DNA of 37,264 nucleotides from Alphaproteobacteria bacterium (GTDB lineage: Bacteria > Pseudomonadota > Alphaproteobacteria > Rickettsiales > Rickettsiaceae). The first letter of the stretch is position 1; each line of letters starts with the position of its first letter. Shown in pieces: positions 9,350 through 19,358 of the stretch. The notes beneath the pieces are model-generated. The model was not told the origin of the DNA. It did not search any database and was given only the letters and a program-made list of their open reading frames with translations. The stretch covers positions 1 to 37,264 of the forward strand of contig JAHDGL010000006.1 of assembly GCA_020627625.1 (NCBI GenBank). The letters are read 5' to 3'. The position numbers were made by a program, and so were the translations under genes.

Positions 9350-9892
9350 ATGTTGAATAAGTCTAATAAAAATATTGTAATTGCGATTATTTCTTTGATT
9401 TTTAGTATGATTTTACTTACTTTAGCATCTGTCCCTATTTACAATCTATTTTGTAAAGCAACTGGCTATGGTGGCACTACGCAAAGAGCTAATCCTTATA
9501 TTAAAATAGCAAAAGGTAGGCGCAGAATAAAAGTTGAGTTCGATTCAAATGTAGATAAAAACTTACCTTGGAGATTCGTACCTAAGCATCGCAGTACAGA
9601 TGTAATCACAGGTGAGAATACTTTAATATTTTATGAATCTGAGAATTTGAGTGATCATGATATTGTAGGAACTTCTGTGTATAATGTAACCCCGCAGAAG
9701 GCTGGGAAATATTTTGTAAAAATTCATTGTTTTTGCTTTGAAGAACAATTGCTTAAAGCAAGGCAAAAAGTTTTAATGCCAGTTTCGTTCTTTATAGATA
9801 CTGCTATAGAGGATGATCCAGAAATGCAAGATATTGACAGAATCACATTGTCTTATAGTTTTTTTAAAGTAAGAAATGTTATAAAAAATTAA
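9350..9892 (+). CDS. ctaG: Cytochrome c oxidase assembly protein CtaG/Cox11
   Basis: N-terminal [20 protein letters not shown] and [27 protein letters not shown] copper-binding signature. Confidence 0.95.
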   Translation: MLNKSNKNIVIAIISLIFSMILLTLASVPIYNLFCKATGYGGTTQRANPYIKIAKGRRRIKVEFDSNVDKNLPWRFVPKHRSTDVITGENTLIFYESENLSDHDIVGTSVYNVTPQKAGKYFVKIHCFCFEEQLLKARQKVLMPVSFFIDTAIEDDPEMQDIDRITLSYSFFKVRNVIKN

Positions 9893-9936
9893 AAAATATA
9901 CCGACTTCGGTTTAGTTTATAGTAAATAAAGAAGAT

Positions 9937-9961
9937 GTTCCGCTTGATCCCGGAATGTACC
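9937..9961 (-). repeat. Dispersed repeat copy (minus-strand reading GGTACATTCCGGGATCAAGCGGAAC)
   Basis: 21/25 identical to 37212-37236 on the plus strand; between convergent ctaG and merR. Confidence 0.65.
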
Positions 9962-9966
9962 GATAT

Positions 9967-10269
9967 TTATCTTTTTTCATGAATTTGCTTTGTGTTCTCT
10001 AGCAAATTCCGAAAATTTACTATGCATCGATCAATTCTTGAAATTATTTGAGAGTTCAATTTCTTATCATCTTCGAGTGAATTATTTGTATCTTTTGTAG
10101 AGTAAGTTAATTTTATATAATCAATATTGCTTTGAGTATAATATCTTCTGCCGCGTATTTGTATAACTTTGACATTAGGATCTGATTTTTCAATATATCG
10201 TAATCTGTGCGCCGGTATGCCAATTATCTTTGTAACATCCGACATAGAAAAATATTTTCTAATCAACAT
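9967..10269 (-). CDS. MerR-family transcriptional regulator
   Basis: KYFSMSDVTKIIGIPAHRLRYIEKSDPNVKVIQIRGRRYYTQSNIDYI MerR-type HTH; downstream of ihfA. Confidence 0.8.
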   Translation of the reverse strand: MLIRKYFSMSDVTKIIGIPAHRLRYIEKSDPNVKVIQIRGRRYYTQSNIDYIKLTYSTKDTNNSLEDDKKLNSQIISRIDRCIVNFRNLLENTKQIHEKR

Positions 10270-10573
10270 CAGTTTTGTTTATTTGTTTTTTAAAAGTTTC
10301 TGCTGGAGTAAAACTCAAAACATTTCTTGCTTTGATGGGGACCGAATCTCCAGTTTTTACATTAAATCCTGGCCTACTATTTTTATGGTTAACTTTCCAG
10401 GTGCCAAAATTTTGTAATGTAGTTTTTTTTGTATCTTTTGTAATTTGCAATAATTCAGAAAATACTGTTGTAACGATTTCTTCGCAAATTAAAGATGATA
10501 GGCCAAATTGTTTTTTAAGTTGGTTGGCTATTTTTTCTTTGGTAATGGTTACTGGTTTTTGATTCATATTCAT
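10259..10573 (-). CDS. ihfA: Integration host factor alpha subunit (HU/IHF family)
   Basis: TITKEKIANQLKKQFGLS...LQNFGTWKVNHKNSRPGFNVKTGDSVPIKARNVLSFTPAETFK. Confidence 0.88.
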   Translation of the reverse strand: MNMNQKPVTITKEKIANQLKKQFGLSSLICEEIVTTVFSELLQITKDTKKTTLQNFGTWKVNHKNSRPGFNVKTGDSVPIKARNVLSFTPAETFKKQINKTDVD

Positions 10574-10720
10574 TGTTCTAAGATTTAATTACTTGTTACT
10601 ATATTTACTGTAAATTAACAATCAAAAATAGTCTAGAATAAAAAAGTAACTCGTGAATTCATTACCTTAAATTTAAATTGCAGAATTATTAGTAAAATCA
10701 ATTGAATATATCATACAAAA

Positions 10721-11674
10721 CTACCATTTTACAATCATTGATCCCCAAGTTGCTCCAGCTCCAAAGGCGGTAAATACTAATATATCATTAGTTTTAATAT
10801 TTTTAGTATTTTTAAGTTCAGTCAATGCTAAAGGAATAGATGCTGCAGAGCAATTAGCATGATTTTTAATAGTAGTTACTATTTTATCATTAGATAGATT
10901 TAATTTGGCACTAATATTGTCGATGATTCTAAGGTTAGCTTGATGTGGGATAAAATAATCAATATCAGGTATATTTATATTATGGGTATGTAATAAGTTT
11001 TTAACTGATTCGGTCATTTTTTCGATTGCTTGCTTGAATACATCTGAACCTTTCATTTGTACTGTACCACTTTTATTATTCATGCTCACACCACCATTAG
11101 TATGCAGTATGTCATACATAGAACCGTCTGAAAAAATCGCACTATCAATAATCCCGGAACCTGAAGTATCTTGTTGTAATATTACTGCGCCAGCCCCGTC
11201 GCCAAATAAAACACAAGTTGATCTATCTTTCCAGTCGAGTAAAGAAGACATTTTTTCTGCGCAGACTAATAAAATAGTTTTGTATTTGCCAGATTTTATC
11301 ATGCAATCAGATACTTGCATGCCGTACACAAAACCAGAGCAAATTGCCTGTAGGTCAAATGATGGAATGCTGCCAAGCTTTAAGTATCCTTGCAACTTAT
11401 TTGCAACGCTAGGAAAGCTATTATCTGGAGTGTTGGTACAAACTATTATTAAATCAATATCAGTTGGATTAATTTTAGCATCTTCTATGGCAGCTATTGC
11501 CGCTTTATGCGCCATGTGCGAGCTATATTCATCCTCACCTGCAATATGTCTTTGGGTAATACCAGTCCTAGAGAGAATCCACTCATCGCTGGTATCAATA
11601 AATTTCTCCAAATCGCAATTAGTAACAATTTTGTTAGGTAGATAGCCTCCGCATCCAATTATTTTTGAGGCCAT
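10721..11674 (-). CDS. fabH: Beta-ketoacyl-ACP synthase III
   Basis: [53 protein letters not shown] and [14 protein letters not shown] motifs. The ORF track extends to 11752, but the conserved start is MASKIIG at 11674. Confidence 0.95.
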   Translation of the reverse strand: MASKIIGCGGYLPNKIVTNCDLEKFIDTSDEWILSRTGITQRHIAGEDEYSSHMAHKAAIAAIEDAKINPTDIDLIIVCTNTPDNSFPSVANKLQGYLKLGSIPSFDLQAICSGFVYGMQVSDCMIKSGKYKTILLVCAEKMSSLLDWKDRSTCVLFGDGAGAVILQQDTSGSGIIDSAIFSDGSMYDILHTNGGVSMNNKSGTVQMKGSDVFKQAIEKMTESVKNLLHTHNINIPDIDYFIPHQANLRIIDNISAKLNLSNDKIVTTIKNHANCSAASIPLALTELKNTKNIKTNDILVFTAFGAGATWGSMIVKW

Positions 11675-11681
11675 TTTATGT

Positions 11682-11879
11682 TTACTCTTCCGATTCTTTG
11701 TTTGGTTTTTCTGTAACAATTTGTTTTTTGTTGTAAGAGCCACTGCTTGCATCTATGTGGTGTGGTAGTCTATATTCACCACTATCTTTATCAATAACAA
11801 CATTAATTTTACTTAAGGCATCATGAGATCTTCTCATGTTACGTTTAGATTTCGAGGTTTTTTTCTTTGGAACTGCCAT
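11682..11879 (-). CDS. rpmF: 50S ribosomal protein L32
   Basis: [22 protein letters not shown]. Confidence 0.96.
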   Translation of the reverse strand: MAVPKKKTSKSKRNMRRSHDALSKINVVIDKDSGEYRLPHHIDASSGSYNKKQIVTEKPNKESEE

Positions 11880-12005
11880 TAAATTTCTCCTTTAATAAAT
11901 TTATTTATACAAGATTTTAAAAAAAATACTGTAAAACTGATCGGTATTATATTATATTTCATTTACGAAAGCCACAGTATTTTTTAACCTAAATGATTTT
12001 TTATT

Positions 12006-12443
12006 ATGAAATTAAGAACATATTTACCTATAATCCTTACAATATTCACTCTTCTAGGCTTGTCTGGATGCCAGTCTCTAGAAACAAGAGGGCAGTTTGT
12101 AAGTGATGAATCAATAGCAGAAATTAATAAAGAAAGATTCAATAAACAAGAAGTTGTTGCTATGATTGGATTGCCAACTTATATTCCAGATTATAATAAA
12201 AATACATGGTACTATATGCATAGATCTGTGATTAGGCGTGCATGGTTTAACCAAAATGTTCAAGACCAACGTATTATAAAAATTGTATTTGCAGAAAATA
12301 AAGCGCAAAAAGCAGAGTTGTTAACTAATACGCACAATGAAAATATCGTTGCTCATGGTGATTATACAAAAACTTTGGGAACAGAAAAAACTGCTATTCA
12401 GAGTTTTGTTAAAAATCTAGCTAGATTTAATAAAAATAACTAA
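12006..12443 (+). CDS. bamE: Outer membrane assembly lipoprotein BamE/SmpA family
   Basis: Lipobox LSGC, FNKQEVVAMIGLPTYIPDYNKNTWYYM pattern. Confidence 0.8.
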   Translation: MKLRTYLPIILTIFTLLGLSGCQSLETRGQFVSDESIAEINKERFNKQEVVAMIGLPTYIPDYNKNTWYYMHRSVIRRAWFNQNVQDQRIIKIVFAENKAQKAELLTNTHNENIVAHGDYTKTLGTEKTAIQSFVKNLARFNKNN

Positions 12444-12590
12444 ATAAATATGGGTAAAGGCAAAAAAGATAGGTTTAGCTGAACAAATTAAACAAATATA
12501 ATTAAATAAAAATTCTAAACCTAGATTTAAAACAACAAAAAAGTTTAATAATTATAATAAATATAAGTAAATCAGATAAAAAGTTGAATA

Positions 12591-12893
12591 ATGGTCACAG
12601 ATAAAGAGTTAAAAAAATTACAAAAATTAGCTAAGTTGAATTTTACAAAGGAAGAGACTAGTAATTTTTTATCTAAACTTAGTAATGTTATCGATATGAT
12701 TGATAATTTACAAGAGATAGATTGTTCGGATATAGAACCTCTTCGGTCTGTTTGTAATATGGAATTAAGAATGAAAGCAGATGAGGTTAATGTATCTGAC
12801 CACTCAGATGATTTATTTCAAAATGTTCCAAAACAAGGAGCAGAATTTGCTAAAGAAGTTAAGTGTTTTGTTGTACCTAAGGTGATTGAATAG
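12591..12893 (+). CDS. gatC: Glu-/Asp-tRNA amidotransferase subunit C
   Basis: LKKLQKLAKLNFTKEE...NVIDMIDNLQEIDCSDIEPL; directly upstream of gatA. Confidence 0.93.
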   Translation: MVTDKELKKLQKLAKLNFTKEETSNFLSKLSNVIDMIDNLQEIDCSDIEPLRSVCNMELRMKADEVNVSDHSDDLFQNVPKQGAEFAKEVKCFVVPKVIE

Positions 12894-12926
12894 CCTAAGG
12901 TAATTGAATAAAAGGTGATAGAATAA
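12876..12926 (+). repeat. Three degenerate tandem copies of an 18-bp unit spanning the gatC stop codon
   Basis: CCTAAGGTGATTGAATAG / CCTAAGGTAATTGAATAA / AAGGTGATAGAATAA. Confidence 0.95.
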
Positions 12927-12927
12927 T

Positions 12928-14409
12928 ATGAAAGAACTAGTAAAACTATCTATAATAGATGCAATTAATGGGTTAAAAAATAAAGATTTTACTTGTGTAG
13001 ATCTGATAGATTCTCATATTCAGCAAGTAGAGAAAGTAGAAAAATTAAATAGCTATATTACAACAACATTTGATTTAGCTAGATCATTAGCTCGGCAATC
13101 TGATTTAAATTATCAACAAAATAAAGCTCGTAAATTAGAAGGTATTCCAGTTGGTGTAAAAGATTTATTTTGTACAGATGGAATCAAAACTACAGCTGGT
13201 TCAAAAATGCTTGCTAATTTTGTACCAACATATGAGTCAACCATTAGTAAAAATATTGCTCAATCTGGAACTATTATGCTAGGTAAGACAAATATGGACG
13301 AGTTTGCAATGGGCTCTTCCAATATGACTAGCTATTTTGGTAATGTTATTAACCCCTGGAAAGCTAATAATTCTGATGAGGAGTTGGTTCCGGGCGGCTC
13401 TTCTGGCGGCTCTGCTGCTGCAGTGAGTAGTTTCGCTGCAATGGCTACGCTTGGTAGTGATACTGGTGGTTCGATTCGTCAACCCGCTGCTTTTACGGGC
13501 ACTTTTGGTATTAAGCCGACTTATGGCAGATGTTCTCGTTGGGGAATGGTAGCTTTTGCCAGCTCTTTAGATCAGGCGGGTGTTTTTACTAGATCAGTTG
13601 CAGATTCTGCTCTAATGCTAGAGGCTATGATGGGCTTTGATGAGAAGGATTCAACATCTATTGATGAATCTGTTCCAGAGTTGCTATCATCTTGTAGTAA
13701 ATCAGTTCAAGGTATGAAAGTTGGAGTCCCAAGAGATCTGATGGAGCTAGAAGGGGTCAGTAACGAGATCATAACAATGTGGCAGAATTCCATAGAAATG
13801 ATGAAGGAGCAAGGTGCTGAAATTGTTGATATTAAATTGCCACATGCAAAATATGCATTACCAGTTTATTATGTGATTGCACCAGCTGAGGCTTCATCTA
13901 ATTTATCTAGATATGATGGCGTACGTTATGGTTATAGAACAGAAAAGACTGGGCTTGATCTAGAAGAAATGTATATCAATACTAGAAGTGAAGGTTTTGG
14001 CGAAGAGGTGAAACGCCGTATTATGATTGGAACTTACGTATTGTCATCTAGCCACATAGATGCTTATTATTTAAAGGCGCAAAAAGTACGCAGATTGATC
14101 GCTAATGACTTCAAAGAGGCCTACAAAAAAGTAAATATTATTTTACTGCCATCTACACCAACGGCAGCATTTGGTTTAAATAGCGTTCAGGATGATCCGA
14201 TTTCTATGTATTTAAACGATATATTTACAATTCCAGCAAGCCTTGCGGGTCTTCCTTGTAGCTCTGTGCCAGCTGCTTTGTCTTCTGATGGTCTACCTTT
14301 AGGAATGCAAATAGTGGCACCTGCGTTAGATGAATATAATTTATTGCGCGCATCGGCTGCTATTGAACGCTGCGTATCTGATATTGATTTTACACCGAGG
14401 GGGTTCTAA
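12928..14409 (+). CDS. gatA: Glu-/Asp-tRNA amidotransferase subunit A
   Basis: Amidase signature [45 protein letters not shown]. Confidence 0.97.
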   Translation: MKELVKLSIIDAINGLKNKDFTCVDLIDSHIQQVEKVEKLNSYITTTFDLARSLARQSDLNYQQNKARKLEGIPVGVKDLFCTDGIKTTAGSKMLANFVPTYESTISKNIAQSGTIMLGKTNMDEFAMGSSNMTSYFGNVINPWKANNSDEELVPGGSSGGSAAAVSSFAAMATLGSDTGGSIRQPAAFTGTFGIKPTYGRCSRWGMVAFASSLDQAGVFTRSVADSALMLEAMMGFDEKDSTSIDESVPELLSSCSKSVQGMKVGVPRDLMELEGVSNEIITMWQNSIEMMKEQGAEIVDIKLPHAKYALPVYYVIAPAEASSNLSRYDGVRYGYRTEKTGLDLEEMYINTRSEGFGEEVKRRIMIGTYVLSSSHIDAYYLKAQKVRRLIANDFKEAYKKVNIILLPSTPTAAFGLNSVQDDPISMYLNDIFTIPASLAGLPCSSVPAALSSDGLPLGMQIVAPALDEYNLLRASAAIERCVSDIDFTPRGF

Positions 14410-15854
14410 TGACATATATTACAGGAAATACTGGTAAGTGGGAATATGTAATCGGCCTTGAGGTGCATGCACAAATATCGTCTAAAGCGAAATTATTTTC
14501 AGGGTCTGCTACTGAATTTGGAGCAAAACCAAATAGTCAAGTATCGTTAGTAGATGCGGCTATGCCGGGTATGCTGCCAGTACTTAACAAATATTGTGTA
14601 GAGCAGGCAATTAAAACTGGCCTTGGGATTAATGCAGAAATTAACAAACTTTCTGTTTTTGATAGAAAAAACTATTTTTATGCAGATTTGCCTCAAGGCT
14701 ATCAAATTTCGCAATTTTATTTGCCTATCGTACAAAACGGGCATTTGAATATAAAATCTGAAGACGGTTCTGCAAAGAAGGTGAGAATTAACAGAATTCA
14801 CCTAGAGCAAGACGCAGGAAAGTCGATTCATGATCAGCATCCAGAATATAGTTTGATTGATTTAAATCGTTCTGGTGTTGCGTTAATGGAGATAGTAACC
14901 GAACCTGATATTAGTTCACCGCATGAAGCGGCTGAATATATTAAAAAACTTAGAACATTACTGCGCTATGTTGGCTCTTGTGATGGTAATATGGATCAAG
15001 GTTCAATGCGCTGTGATGCTAATGTCTCTGTTAGAAAAATAGGTGACCCGCTTGGTATTAGATGCGAGATTAAAAACCTAAATTCTGTTAAGAACATCAT
15101 TAAGGCTATAGAGTATGAGGCTATGCGCCAGGTTGAGCTTCTTGAAAGCGGTGGGCAGATAGATCAAGAAACTAGATTATTTGATGTAAATACTGGAGTA
15201 ACAAAAACTATGCGTTCAAAAGAGGATGCAAGTGATTATCGTTATTTCCCTGATCCTGATTTGTTACCGGTAAGAGTTGATGACGAGCTAATAGAAAGGC
15301 TAAAAGCTGATTTGCCAGAATTACCAGAAGATAAAATTAACAGATATGTATCAGATCTTGGTTTAAGCCAGTATGATGCAGAAGTGATTGTTGCAGATGA
15401 ATATACGGCAAAATATTTTGAAGAAGCAAGTAGCGGCGTTAACCCGAAAAATGTAGCTAATTGGATTTCTAGTGAATTATTCGGCAGGTTAAATAAATAT
15501 TCGATGAATTTGAGCGAGTGTAAAATTACTCCTAAAATGATTAATGATTTAGTTATTTTGATAGAGAAGGGAACTATTTCTGGAAAAATGGCTAAAACAG
15601 TATTTGAGGAGATGTTTACAAGCGGTGACTCTCCGGAAAAAATTGTAAAAGATAAAAATTTAGTACAATTATCTGATAGGGGGTCTATAGAGCCAATTAT
15701 TGATGAGGTAATAGCTGCAAATCCTGATTCAGTTCAATCTTATAAAGACGGGAAAACAAAATTACTTGGATTCTTTGTTGGTCAGGTGATGAAAAAAACA
15801 GGTGGTAATGCTAATCCTGCTATAGTAAACGAAATATTGAAAGAAAAATTGTAA
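14409..15854 (+). CDS. gatB: Glu-/Asp-tRNA amidotransferase subunit B
   Basis: [55 protein letters not shown]. Confidence 0.97.
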   Translation: MTYITGNTGKWEYVIGLEVHAQISSKAKLFSGSATEFGAKPNSQVSLVDAAMPGMLPVLNKYCVEQAIKTGLGINAEINKLSVFDRKNYFYADLPQGYQISQFYLPIVQNGHLNIKSEDGSAKKVRINRIHLEQDAGKSIHDQHPEYSLIDLNRSGVALMEIVTEPDISSPHEAAEYIKKLRTLLRYVGSCDGNMDQGSMRCDANVSVRKIGDPLGIRCEIKNLNSVKNIIKAIEYEAMRQVELLESGGQIDQETRLFDVNTGVTKTMRSKEDASDYRYFPDPDLLPVRVDDELIERLKADLPELPEDKINRYVSDLGLSQYDAEVIVADEYTAKYFEEASSGVNPKNVANWISSELFGRLNKYSMNLSECKITPKMINDLVILIEKGTISGKMAKTVFEEMFTSGDSPEKIVKDKNLVQLSDRGSIEPIIDEVIAANPDSVQSYKDGKTKLLGFFVGQVMKKTGGNANPAIVNEILKEKL

Positions 15855-15892
15855 ATAACCGCAAGCAGAATCAAAAAATATAGAGAAAAATT

Positions 15893-16228
15893 ATGGAAAA
15901 AGTTAATAAATCATTGATATTTATTATTGTAACATTAATTGCTGCAATTGTTTGTGTAATTTTATCAAGCAATAATGTAATGAAGTCCAGTAATGATACG
16001 ATAGTTACCACAACAGCATCTATGAATGCATCTATGAATGCTTCTATAGCGTCTATAATGGATAGTCAGCACAATAAAAACCTTGAGGTTGCACCGCATC
16101 CATATAATCAGTGCATAAAATTACTGATTGATCAAACAAACAAAGAGAATAAAGAGGCTGATTTTGACAAAATAAAATCAGTTTGCTTTGAACTTGCGCC
16201 CAAAGATTTAACAAAGAAAAATAACTAA
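15893..16228 (+). CDS. Hypothetical small single-pass membrane protein
   Basis: 111-aa ORF in an operon-like position, N-terminal TM (SLIFIIVTLIAAIVCVIL), internal ASMN tandem repeat. Confidence 0.6.
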   Translation: MEKVNKSLIFIIVTLIAAIVCVILSSNNVMKSSNDTIVTTTASMNASMNASIASIMDSQHNKNLEVAPHPYNQCIKLLIDQTNKENKEADFDKIKSVCFELAPKDLTKKNN

Positions 16229-16251
16229 TAAAATAAAAATAGGAAAAAATA

Positions 16252-17043
16252 GTGACTATTAAAATTCACAAAGAGGCTGATTTTGCTAAAATGCGGGTAG
16301 CTGGTAAGCTAGCAGCAGAAACTTTGGATTTTATTACTGAATATGTGAATCCTGGAATAACTACAGATCATTTAAATACTCTTTGTCATAATTTTATTAC
16401 GGAAAAAGGGGCAATTCCTGCTCCGTTAAATTATAAAGGTTTCCCTAAATCTATTTGCACATCAATTAATCATGTAGTATGTCATGGTATTCCATCAGAA
16501 AAAAAGCTAAAAAATGGAGATATTATTAATATTGATGTTACAGTCATAGTTGATGGTTGGCATGGTGATACTAGCCGTATGTTTTATGTTGGCGAGGTTG
16601 CAGTAAAGCCTAAACGCTTAATACAGGTAACTTATGATGCAATGATGCTTGGTATTGAGAAAGTAAAGCCTGGTGCATATGTTGGTGATATTGGGCATGC
16701 TATACAAACTTATGCAGAAAAATATAAATATTCTGTAGTGCGTGATTATACTGGCCATGGAATTGGCAGAGTTTTTCATGACGAACCGACTATATTACAT
16801 TATGGCAAACCAGGAACTGGACCTGTTTTAAAAGAAGGTATGTTTTTTACTGTAGAGCCTATGATTAACGCTGGAAAATACGGCACTATATTAAGCAAAT
16901 TTGATAATTGGACGGTAACTACTCGTGATAAATCATTATCCGCACAATTCGAGCATACTATTGGTGTAACTAAAAATGGTGCCGAGATATTTACTCTTTC
17001 ACCAAAGAAATTTTTGTATCCGCCATATGACAGAGCAAAATAA
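16252..17043 (+). CDS. map: Methionine aminopeptidase type I
   Basis: GTG start; INHVVCHGIPSEKKLKNGDIINIDVTV, GHGIGRVFHDEP, FTVEPMI metal-site motifs. Confidence 0.97.
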   Translation: MTIKIHKEADFAKMRVAGKLAAETLDFITEYVNPGITTDHLNTLCHNFITEKGAIPAPLNYKGFPKSICTSINHVVCHGIPSEKKLKNGDIINIDVTVIVDGWHGDTSRMFYVGEVAVKPKRLIQVTYDAMMLGIEKVKPGAYVGDIGHAIQTYAEKYKYSVVRDYTGHGIGRVFHDEPTILHYGKPGTGPVLKEGMFFTVEPMINAGKYGTILSKFDNWTVTTRDKSLSAQFEHTIGVTKNGAEIFTLSPKKFLYPPYDRAK

Positions 17044-17719
17044 TGATCAGCCACATTATATTGGTCATCGAAAAAGACTTAAAGAGAAGTTCTTAACAAC
17101 AGACCCTTCTGGTTTTAGCGATTATGAATTACTTGAATTATTATTATTTCAAGCCGTTCCACGAAGAGATGTTAAACCTCTTGCAAAGAAAATGTTACAA
17201 GAATTCGTTAGTTTTAATCAGTTGATTAATGCTGAGCGTGATAAAATTCTTGATATTGAAGATGCAAATGAATCATCTTTCTTGCAATTAAGAATCTTAA
17301 AAGAATTAATCAATAGAATTTTTTATGATAGAGTCAGAAATACTAATGTAATTAGCTCGTGGTCTGCATTGCTAAATTACTTGAAATTTAATATGAGTTG
17401 CCTGAAACTTGAGCAGTTTAGAGTTTTGTTCTTAAACAAACAAAATAAGTTAATAGCTGATGAAGTAATGGCAGAAGGAACTATAGATCAAACACCAGTT
17501 TATCCAAGGGAGATTGTAAAAAGATCTTTATTTCATGAATCTGGGGCGATTATTTTAGTACATAATCATCCAAGTGGTAATAGCGAACCATCTAATTCTG
17601 ATATTGACTTAACAACACATATAGTCAATGCTTGTAATACAATTAATGTTACAGTACATGATCATGTAATTATTGCTGGTGGTAGTTACTATAGCTTTAA
17701 ATCAAATATGTTATTATGA
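17027..17719 (+). CDS. radC: RadC/YsxA family JAB (MPN+) domain protein
   Basis: GHRKRLKEKF...LLELLLF...IILVHNHPSGNSEPSNSDIDLT JAMM motif. Likely start ATG 17027 (track starts at 16976), overlapping map. Confidence 0.92.
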   Translation: MTEQNNDQPHYIGHRKRLKEKFLTTDPSGFSDYELLELLLFQAVPRRDVKPLAKKMLQEFVSFNQLINAERDKILDIEDANESSFLQLRILKELINRIFYDRVRNTNVISSWSALLNYLKFNMSCLKLEQFRVLFLNKQNKLIADEVMAEGTIDQTPVYPREIVKRSLFHESGAIILVHNHPSGNSEPSNSDIDLTTHIVNACNTINVTVHDHVIIAGGSYYSFKSNMLL

Positions 17720-18723
17720 ATTATATAATTAATTTGGGAATTCTTGCTTGTGTAGTTATGATTTGTTCTTTTATTTTAACTCGTGCGCTTGTAACTATCA
17801 TGCCAAAATTTGGTATTGTGGATGTACCAAATTACAGAAGGGCTCATTCCGAGATTACTCCGCGTGGTGGTGGTTTAGCATTTGTAATAATTTTTTCTAT
17901 ATCATTGCCGCTTTTTGAATATATAATTTTTGGAAATGTAATAAATGCATTTAATATATTACAAATTTTTATACCTATTAGTATCATTTCTTTTTTAGAT
18001 GATATTTCCCATATTCATGTAGGGCCTCGTCTTTTAGTGCATATGATATGTTCAATTCTAGCAATTAAGTGGTTAGTACATCCAAATACGATTTTACATT
18101 GCGAGATATGTACTAATTTAGACTTAATTATTGGTGGCCTAGCATTGCTTGCATTTTTAAATGTATATAATTTTTTAGATGGAATTGATGGTATTACAGT
18201 AAGTGAATCAATACATTTATCATGTACAATTTTATTATTATGTGCCTTGCGATATAATATTATTCCCAACGCAGATATGATTATTATGATTGCTACTATT
18301 ATTCTTGGATGGTCTTTTGGGTTTATTTATTTTAATTGGCAGCCAGCAAAAATATTTCTTGGTGATATAGGTAGTATTAGTATAGGTTTTTTGCTTGGTA
18401 TTTGTTTGTTAATTATTGCCACAGCTAGCGTAAAACTTTTTCTAGCTTGTGCTATTGCTGCGCTTTATTATATTGCAGATGGTGGTATTACTATTTTAAT
18501 TCGTTTAGTAAAAGGTGAAAAAATATGGCAACTGCATTTACAGCATTTTTTTCAAAAAGCAGTCCGCAGGGGTAAGTCTCACAAAGAAGTGGTGTTACAA
18601 ATTGCAAAATGTAATATATTATTAATGTTATTTTCAGTCCATTCTTTATATTATCCAGTATTATCTATAATATGTTCTATGGTCGTTGTAATAGTGACAT
18701 TGATTAGGTTAATAATGAGATAA
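17716..18723 (+). CDS. Glycosyltransferase family 4 (WecA/TagO/MraY-like undecaprenyl-phosphate sugar-phosphate transferase)
   Basis: Polytopic; ITPRGGGLAF, FLDDISHI, NFLDGIDGI, IFLGDIGSISIGF motifs. Confidence 0.88.
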   Translation: MNYIINLGILACVVMICSFILTRALVTIMPKFGIVDVPNYRRAHSEITPRGGGLAFVIIFSISLPLFEYIIFGNVINAFNILQIFIPISIISFLDDISHIHVGPRLLVHMICSILAIKWLVHPNTILHCEICTNLDLIIGGLALLAFLNVYNFLDGIDGITVSESIHLSCTILLLCALRYNIIPNADMIIMIATIILGWSFGFIYFNWQPAKIFLGDIGSISIGFLLGICLLIIATASVKLFLACAIAALYYIADGGITILIRLVKGEKIWQLHLQHFFQKAVRRGKSHKEVVLQIAKCNILLMLFSVHSLYYPVLSIICSMVVVIVTLIRLIMR

Positions 18724-18724
18724 C

Positions 18725-19033
18725 ATGAAGCCACTCAGCGCAGAAGTAAACAAACTTGTTCATAAGATTTTCAGAAAAAAACATCCGGTTTTAGCTGAAA
18801 TCATAGTTAATTGGCCCAGAATAGTTGGGGTAAAGTTTCGTGATAAAATTCTGCCTTTTAAAATTGTTACTTTAAAACAAAATGGAAAGAAAAATAACAT
18901 TCTTTATATCAGTGCAGAAAACTCTAGTATTTCAATGGAAGTATCTTATCAACAAGAACTAATCATTGAAAGAATAGCAATATATTTAGGTTATAAGGCT
19001 ATTCATAAAATAAAAATGTTGGTTAGGGGGTAG
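18725..19033 (+). CDS. DUF721 / DciA-like protein (putative replicative helicase operator)
   Basis: VLAEIIVNWPRIVGVKFRDKILPFKI...LYISAENSSISMEVSYQQELIIERIAIYLG resembles DUF721. Confidence 0.68.
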   Translation: MKPLSAEVNKLVHKIFRKKHPVLAEIIVNWPRIVGVKFRDKILPFKIVTLKQNGKKNNILYISAENSSISMEVSYQQELIIERIAIYLGYKAIHKIKMLVRG

Positions 19034-19039
19034 AATAAT

Positions 19040-19342
19040 ATGATAGATATAGAATTCTTGCAAAAAGTAGAAAAGATTATTTATAAAATAGCAGAAACTA
19101 TTGAAGATGCTGACCCTAATGGGGAGATTGATATAGATTTAAATGATGGAATTTTAACTTTAATAACAAATCATGGTACGTTTATTATAAATAAACAAAG
19201 CGTGGCAAAAGAAATTTGGTTGTCTTCTCCAATTAGTGGTCCATATCATTTTGCTTTTAAAGATGAAATGTGGTTATCTAGAGATAATGTTGAATTATTT
19301 GATATTCTGACAAAGGAGTTGCAAATTAAAATCAGTCAATAA
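19040..19342 (+). CDS. cyaY: Iron donor protein CyaY (frataxin)
   Basis: DIDLNDGILTLITNHGTFIINKQSVAKEIWLSSPISGPYHF. Confidence 0.92.
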   Translation: MIDIEFLQKVEKIIYKIAETIEDADPNGEIDIDLNDGILTLITNHGTFIINKQSVAKEIWLSSPISGPYHFAFKDEMWLSRDNVELFDILTKELQIKISQ

Positions 19343-19358
19343 CCTCAATAAATTTAAT

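Noticed and set aside
11034-11645. 203-aa plus-strand ORF antisense to fabH
   Set aside because: Long but entirely antisense to fabH. The translation looks like reverse-frame compositional noise with no motif.
12445-12482. 10-codon ORF MGKGKKDRFS after bamE
   Set aside because: Too short and unsupported.
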